From contig BDDD01002952.1 in NCBI GenBank assembly GCA_001972305.1, positions 54,894 through 118,893 of the forward strand: a DNA stretch of 64,000 bases, in the 5' to 3' direction. The notes below the pieces were generated by a model, which searched no databases, was not told the DNA's origin, and saw nothing but the letters and a program-made list of their open reading frames with translations. This DNA comes from Cephalotus follicularis. Lineage: Eukaryota > Streptophyta > Magnoliopsida > Oxalidales > Cephalotaceae. Positions within the stretch are counted from its first letter, which is position 1, and every line of letters starts with the position of its first letter. A program made the translations under genes and the position numbers. Of this stretch, positions 58,272 through 64,000 are shown piece after piece.

Positions 58272-59380
58272 ATGGATCGAAGGAGAACACGTGCTAGGGC
58301 TAGAGCTGTTGGTGCCAATGCCCCCGAGGAAGCGAATATGCCGCAAGGAGTGAATGTCCCCCAAGATGATAGGGACCCGATGACCCAGATTGCGGATTAT
58401 TTCCAGCAACAGATGGCCTTTAATATGGCTAATGCAGAAGAGATACACCAGTATTACGCGCAAGCTCGGCCGCAACATAGAGCTCCCGATCACTACCCGG
58501 GAGAGGATAGTAATCAGTTTAGAAGGGACATTGAAAGGTTTATAAGACAAAATACACCCAGTTTCTGGGGAGAACTTGATGCTACTGTGGCTGAGAGATG
58601 GCTGCAGGACTTGGGGAAAATCTTTGAAGTGAGGCCACTCATTGGTGGGAGATGGTCAAAGCGAAATGGGAATTTTAGAGGCTTGATTGTACATGGGGGA
58701 GATTCCAGACAGAATTCTTGGAGACATATGTTCCACGGATTGAACAGGAGCGCCGGGAGACAGAACTCTTAGAGTTACGACAGTGAGAAATGACGGTGAT
58801 CGAGTATCAAGCAAGGTTCATGGAGCTAGCCAGACATTCACTTTATCTGGTAGCCGATGAAGTGAAGAAGATACGGATATTTCTGAGGGGTCTACGACCG
58901 GATCTTCGGTCAAGGATCAGAGTTATGGAGTTGGGAACTTTTGTGGAGGTTGCTCAGAAAGCGAGATTGCTGGAGAGCATATCCAACGAGGACCGAGCAG
59001 AGAGGGCCTGAGCACAAAAAAATAAACAGAGCCCGAAGAGACCAACTTTTTCAAAATGGCAAGGCGGTGGTTCTCCAACGAAATCATCGAAGAACAGATT
59101 TGGGCAGACTACCACACAGGGTACTCCTAGTCAGGGGAGTAATGCGGGAACTGGAGCTTGTTATCACTGTGGTCATAAAGGCCACCTACAGAAAGATTGT
59201 TGGAGGATGAACGGACTGTGTTTGAGGTGTGGGGCATCTGGCCATTCCGTGAGAGATTGCCCGAAGAGTCAGGCTATAGCACCTACTGGACCAGCTAGTA
59301 GCAGCAGTGCCGCAGCGGGGCCTTCACAGCGAACGGACACAGGCAAAGGCATTGAGAAAGTTAGAGTTTTTACCCTTTCA
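58272..59380 (+). pseudogene. gag: Gag of Gy3, frameshifted
   Basis: The start at 58272 gives a basic head (MDRRRTRARARA). Capsid follows, with FIRQNTPSFWGELDATVAERW, and the frame breaks near 58628, where about 60 bases seem to be missing. It resumes at 58790 (IEYQARFMELARHSLYLV) and runs to a stop after DRAERA (59011). Two CCHC knuckles follow in the same frame as the resumed part: CYHCGHKGHLQKDC and CLRCGASGHSVRDC (59160-59260). The Gy4 gag at 39524 is its closest relative here. The knuckles are intact, unlike those of the Y array. Confidence 0.88.
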
Positions 59381-59399
59381 TAGACAGAGGTTCCAGAGT

Positions 59400-60791
59400 C
59401 TACCTCAATCGTTGGAGGTACACTGTATATTTAAGGTTTTTCTGCTAGAGTATTGATGGACCCTGAGCATCACATTCTTTTATTTCATCACAATTTGAAT
59501 CATGTTTAGATGTAATACCAGACTGTATGCCATATACCTTGGATGTGAGCACACCTGCTGGAGTTTCCATGTATACAGATATCGTATATAGGGGTTGTGA
59601 GATGTCTATGGCAGGCATTTCCTTGTATGCAGATTTGATAGTATTGCCTATCCGCGACTTCGGTGTTATTTTGGGAATGGATTGGCTGTCAGCACATCAT
59701 GCTTACATGGACTGCTACAGCAAGACGGTTGATTTTTGTCTGCCCGATGGTATTGTTTTCCAGTTTAAGGGAGACAAGGGGTTTTCTACACCGATTATAT
59801 CCTTCATCCGTGCATCGAGGTATCTCGAGAAAGGATGCGAAGGGTATCATGCTTATGTAATTGACCGGAGGAAAGAGAAGGGTTTGAGCCTGGAGAAGAT
59901 CCCAGTGGTGTGTGAATTTCCAGATGTATTTCCTAATGACTTGGGATCTTTGCCACCGAAGAGGAATATGGAGTTTGTTATCGATCTTATACTAGGTACA
60001 GCTCCTATTTCTAAAGCACCATATAGAATGGATCCTGCAGAATTGAGGGAACTGAAATTGCAGTTACAGGATATGATCGATAAGGGTTTTATTCGACCCA
60101 GCGTTTCTCCGTGGGGTGAGCCTCTACTGTTTGTCGAGAAGAAGGATGGGTCGATGAGGCTCTGCATCGACTACAGAATGTTGAACAAGGCACCTATCAA
60201 GAACAAGTATCCCTTACCCCACATCGAGGATTTGTTCAACCAGTTGCAAGAGGCGAGAGTATTCTCAAAACTTGATTTGAGGTCAAGTTATCATCAGTTG
60301 AGAGTGAGGGGGGGAGATATTGAGAAGACTGCTTTCCGAATAAGGTACGGTCACTACGAGTTCCTTGTGATGCCTTTTGGTGTTACCAATGCACCGGCTG
60401 CATTCATGTCATTGATGAACGATGTGTTTCGACCGTACCTGGACCAGTTTGTCGTTGTGTTTATTGACGACGTACTAGTATACTCAAAGAGTGAGGAAGA
60501 GCATGCTTACCACCTGAGGTTGGCTTTGCAGATTCTCCGAGAGCTGTAGCTGTATGCCAAATTCAGTTAGTGTGAATTTTGGCTTGACCGTGTGATCTTT
60601 CTTGGTCACATTGTATCTGGAAAAGGTTTGGCGGTGGATCCGTCAAAGACAGAGGTGGTACGAGATTTGCCACAGCCAAAGAATGTGACGGAGGTACGCA
60701 GTTTTCTTGGCTTGGCCGGGTATTTCAGGTGGTTTATCCATAACTTTTCAAGGATAGCCGAGCCCTTGACTAGACTGACCCATAAGAAGAC
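59400..60791 (+). pseudogene. pol: Protease and RT of Gy3, truncated by Athila-2
   Basis: The protease active-site region (59455-59485) is broken by a one-base loss right at the catalytic loop. The frame is good from 59527: [17 protein letters not shown], then the RT with [48 protein letters not shown] and catalytic FIDD near 60460. A TAG at 60547 follows ILREL and another stop follows YAKFS. The connection domain reads [17 protein letters not shown] and [17 protein letters not shown] to LTHKK, where the Athila LTR starts. A 340-codon open stretch makes this the longest readable Tekay-like RT in the window. Confidence 0.9.
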
Positions 60792-60950
60792 TGTTCACGT
60801 AAAAAGAATGTTTTAAAATTTATAGCCGCAAGTGCACGGATCATGCAGTAACGGGTCGAACACAGGGAAACGTAAACTAGTTATAATTTATCCAACCTAG
60901 GCGAAGTATACCAAATTTGAGATAAACTATTAAAAACTACTCCTAATTAT
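60792..60950 (-). repeat. Athila-2 LTR fragment
   Basis: TGTTCACGTAAAAAGAATG and the next 140 bp match 46835-46985. Similarity stops near 60950, so the LTR is truncated or replaced. Confidence 0.8.
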
Positions 60951-62340
60951 GCCAAAATAATAAAATAATTGAAAACAGGAAATAAATTTTGCTTGTCCTC
61001 AAGCAAACAAAATAGAAAGCTAAAAACAAGAAAACACATGCAAACATAAAAACAAAAATAAACACACACACAAAAACATAAACAAAAACCTAACTCACTT
61101 TCGTAGGAATCACGATTGCATTTAGCTTATGCAACAAACCGTTAAACCCCTAGTGGACGAGTTTTGTCTCGTGAGTGTTTTCCAAGCGAATAAACACACA
61201 AAATTCAGTTCATTAAAACTTTGAAAACAGGTTAAATGTATCTATACTCAAAAATTCATAGAACACCCCCATACTTGAACTTTATTATCTCATTCCAAGT
61301 TCTAGAATCAAAATACATCTCAATTAAGGAACCCTTAGCAAATTATTTTATTATTCAACCATTAATGACCAATCAAGATATGTATTCACAATCCCATAAA
61401 ATCCTACTTCAGAGTTAGACAAAGGAACTTAGCACTCACATATACACATATATATACATATCTCATTTTTTTCTTTCTTTTTCTTTCTTTTACCATCTTT
61501 TAAATTCGTGCAATGTCTTAGTCTTTTTAGCTTTGCTATAGGATCCATGTAGCGAGCTTTCGACCAGTTGCTCTCAAACCAGTTGGTTTTAAGGAACTAG
61601 GTGTAGAACACCCCTAAGGTTTAATGACTCGAATCAAATAGGCTACAGACTAAGACGGAATTCAAAGAAGTAATTTTATTTATATAATTTTTATATATAG
61701 GTCTTAGCCTCTTAAGCTTTCTCTAAGGTCCATGTAGCGAGCTTTCGACCAGTTATCTCAATCCAGATGGCTTTAAGGAACTAGGTGTAGAACACCCCTC
61801 AGGTTTAATTACTCGAACCAAATAGGCTTCAGACTAAGACCAATTTTTTATTTATTTTTTTCTCTTTTTCTTTTTTTTTCTTTTTTTTAGAACATATATA
61901 TATATATATACACATGTACAAGAACCTCAATTCCTTATCCTCCTCCTCCATAAAATCTTATGAAACTTTGAAAACGTATAAAGATCGGTCTTTTATTCAT
62001 TTATCATTTGAAATTTTCGCACAAAATTCCTATCTCGAGATGCATTCCTTTTCTTTTTCTTGAAAACAAAAATTTTATTATCTCATATGGGGTTTTTCTA
62101 TTATCTCTAAGCATATCAACACTTATTCCTACTTTCAAAATTAAAATGAACTTCGGTCTAAACCCCCCCATACTTAAATCTTGCATTATCCTCAATGCAC
62201 TAAAAACAAACTAAAGAAAAGAAAAATGCATGAACACACAAATATAAGAAACAATGCAATAAAATAAAGAACAAAGGGGTAGGGTTTACCGGATATGATC
62301 ATGGAGGCTCAAAATAACGAGGCTCATGAAAGTCCATGGC
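60950..62340. other. Noncoding 3' interior of Athila-2
   Basis: A/C-rich sequence with CTTGTCCTCAAGCAA, polypyrimidine runs (61465-61495, 61855-61890) and a (TA)n tract (61896-61912). It also holds two hairpin-bounded repeat units. Small ORFs have no domain. Confidence 0.6.
61515..61840. repeat. Two repeat units bounded by inverted 10-mers
   Basis: Units 61515-61656 and 61701-61840 share GTAGCGAGCTTTCGACCAGTT and AAGGAACTAGGTGTAGAACA. Unit 1 is bounded by GTCTTAGTCT and its exact inverse AGACTAAGAC. Unit 2 has the same pair with one mismatch. Each unit could fold as a stem with a loop of about 120 nt. Confidence 0.75.
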
Positions 62341-62349
62341 CTCATTCAA

Positions 62350-62983
62350 TCAATGCAGCTTTAAATTAAAAAATGTTAGTGCTTGCTTCCTTAGTGCTCG
62401 CTTCCTTTTCACTTCGAACGCGTCTCCAATACCTGTCTTAGCAAACTCAAAAATACCACGTGAAAGCATAGGTTTAACAATATAAGCATCATCCCAAAAG
62501 GATTGCCACCAATAAAAATCATGAATACCTCTGAAAAAACTTAACACACAGTATGAGAAACAATTTTTCAATATAAGAATCAATCACCATCCCAATAGAA
62601 GATTTCCACCAGTAAAAACAATGAAGAGAACACGAATAATCATGGTCAACCAACCAATCACACACATGGTCCATACGAATGCACACCCTCCATCCTAATT
62701 GATCTTTAGTAAAGAAAAAGTTATTTTCGAGGATGGTGTGAGGGTGGGATGGCGTGCTAAGCTTGTGCGTGAAATGGGACAGATCATCCCATTGAACTTC
62801 CAAAATCGAATCAACATCCCCATCGTCCAACCAACTCAAAATCTCCTTTTGTGTGACCTCCAATTCCTCTTTGAACTCTCTCAGTAGGTCAATAACTTCC
62901 TCTTCATGACTGGGAGTAAGATCGCATGAAATAATCAACAGGAAGTACGTTTGGTTCACACCTAGAAAGTTTGAGTATGTCAA
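62350..62983 (-). pseudogene. pol: RT scraps of Athila-2
   Basis: Short matches to the Athila-1 pol in order but with large gaps: SCDLTPSHEEEVIDLL, EILSWLDDGD, QLGWRVCI, LVDHDYSC and, further left, FYWWQSFWDDAY. Catalytic motifs are absent. It looks like a chain of internal deletions, not point decay. Confidence 0.65.
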
Positions 62984-63040
62984 CGGGATAGAGGATCCAA
63001 TTCACTAAGTCCGACGTTTGGAGGTTCCTCAATTAATGGC

Positions 63041-63523
63041 TTAGGCAAGGATCTGAACAAGGGGCCAACTGCCTCCTAATGGCTGCATACTAAACACATC
63101 AATCGAAGTCACTTCTCCATAGCCATCCTCTAAATCCCGAATGCAATCATTGAAATTGCCATCAAAATCAATATCAAAATACGAATCAATAGAATCAGGA
63201 AACGAACGAATCACATACAAATCATCAAAATCACAGGCATGCTTACCCAAACGAAAAATGTTAAAGTCCATCGACGACTTTCCAAAACTCAACTTCATGA
63301 GACCATTTCGGCAATTAATCAATGCATTACTTGTGGCCAAGAATGGTCTACCAAGGATAACTGGGATTTGGTCTTTTATATTCACAACAGGCTGGGTATC
63401 TAATACGACAAAGTCGACAGGAAAGAAAAACTCACCAACCTTTATCAAAACATCCTCAATTTTTCCTCTTGGTACTTTTACCGACCTATCAGCTAATTGC
63501 AAAGTCGTATTGGTCGGGCGCAA
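63041..63523 (-). pseudogene. pol: Protease region of Athila-2, N-terminus missing
   Basis: A 160-codon open frame closely matches Athila-1 (LQLADRSVKVPRGKIEDVL, VILGRPFLATSNALINCRNG, SYFDIDFDGNFNDCIRDLED). It begins after the active-site Asp, at a join with unrelated sequence near 63524. It is far better kept than the RT scraps next to it. Confidence 0.8.
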
Positions 63524-64000
63524 CTAGGCACGTTGGTTACGTTAACTTACGCGTGCTCCTTAACTCCTTCCTCTTTCTCCTTCTCTTCTTCTTTGTTGGC
63601 TAGCTCCATGGGTTTGCAAGTAAACTGGGTGGTCGAGGGAAAGGTTTTTCTAACGTCTTTTTATTCTTTCGGGGTCGTTACCTTTTCTAGTAGTTATGTA
63701 AATTTGTTCAAGTTTAGTTATAGGGTAACGAACTTCGATAGCTCGTCCACGGGAGAATGCGTTTTCAGGAATTTCTGAATACGTGGTTTTTCTCCTAGGA
63801 AGTCTGAGGCTTTTTCCGAAAGAACCGTCGGTTGTAATCACGTTACAAAAGCGTTGGGTGCTACGCTTTCATATTTCTAGGACCGACGGGCTGTTAGAGA
63901 ACACACTAACCATTGTGGTTTTAGCTAGTACGGAACGAGCTAAATCCTCGTTCACACTTAAACAATGGAAGCAGTCAAAAACTCGTTGATCCAAATCCTC
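63524..64000. other. Unassigned right edge
   Basis: The sequence changes character here (more G/C, ACGTTGGTTACG). The minus strand has an open run at 63650-63841 (KSLRLPRRKTTYSEIPENAF) without a recognised domain. It may be a different gag-protease linker of Athila-2 or another element. I cannot place it. Confidence 0.3.

Larger units (their letters stand above)
55460..60791 (+). mobile_element. Gy3: Tekay-like Ty3/gypsy element, plus strand, 3' truncated
   Basis: 5' LTR 55460-58160, primer site, gag (58272), protease remnant, RT (59527 onward), then the Athila-2 LTR interrupts at 60792. RNase H, integrase and 3' LTR are beyond the interruption or lost. The LTR ends TGTAACACCCGG and CGGGGTGTGACA form near-perfect inverted ends. 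Confidence 0.9.
60792..64000 (-). mobile_element. Athila-2: degenerate Athila-like element, runs past window
   Basis: An LTR start (60792-60950) closely matches the Athila-1 LTR. A noncoding 3' interior (60950-62300), decayed pol scraps (62350-62983) and a better-kept protease (63041-63523) follow, all minus strand. It inserted into Gy3 RT, so it is younger than Gy3. Large parts of pol are missing between the protease and the LTR. The far end is not in the window. Confidence 0.8.

Overview
This 64-kb window is plant nuclear DNA made almost entirely of LTR retrotransposons, many nested inside one another. I find no host protein gene, tRNA or rRNA. The lineages point to a flowering plant with a repeat-rich genome and a gene-poor, probably pericentromeric location: Tekay/Del-like Ty3/gypsy chromoviruses, Athila-like gypsy with a tRNA-Asp primer site, and a SIRE-like Ty1/copia element with an extra 3' ORF. 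The species cannot be named from the sequence.

Layout. 1-6924: minus-strand Tekay/Del-like element Gy1, cut by the window edge, with a 2.7-kb LTR. 6925-11437: primer site and long LTR of an older element, called Z here (copy Z-A). 11438-33508: a second direct copy (Z-B), split twice. One split is a gypsy fragment (Gy2, 12432-19179) that carries a solo LTR (13115-15077). The other is a tandem LTR-gag-LTR-gag-LTR array (20840-32758) whose unoccupied target survives in Z-A. 33509-36960: a copia-like LTR, then two tandem copies of a Z-related block in inverted orientation. 36961-40240: a Tekay-like element (Gy4) with gag but little else. 40999-51602: a SIRE-like copia remnant whose LTR is split by a 6.8-kb Athila-like element (41311-48106) with a perfect 5-bp target duplication. 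51603-55459: two long LTRs. 55460-60791: plus-strand Tekay-like Gy3 with LTR, gag and RT, cut by a second Athila-like element that runs to 64000.

Nothing here is intact. All gag and pol regions carry stops or frameshifts, and several stops fit C-to-T changes at methylatable sites. Gy1 and Gy2 share the same lesions, as do the two gag cassettes of the array, so they were copied after they had decayed or were defective in cis.

The most interesting unexplained signal is a degenerate palindromic motif centred on TCGAC. It occurs as clusters of 4 to 15 copies in the LTRs of at least five unrelated families (copia, Athila, Tekay-like), each with its own flanking arms. In five LTRs a cluster lies roughly 90-560 bp upstream of a predicted TATA box. 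Another cluster sits in front of the 3' ORF of the copia element, suggesting a second promoter there.
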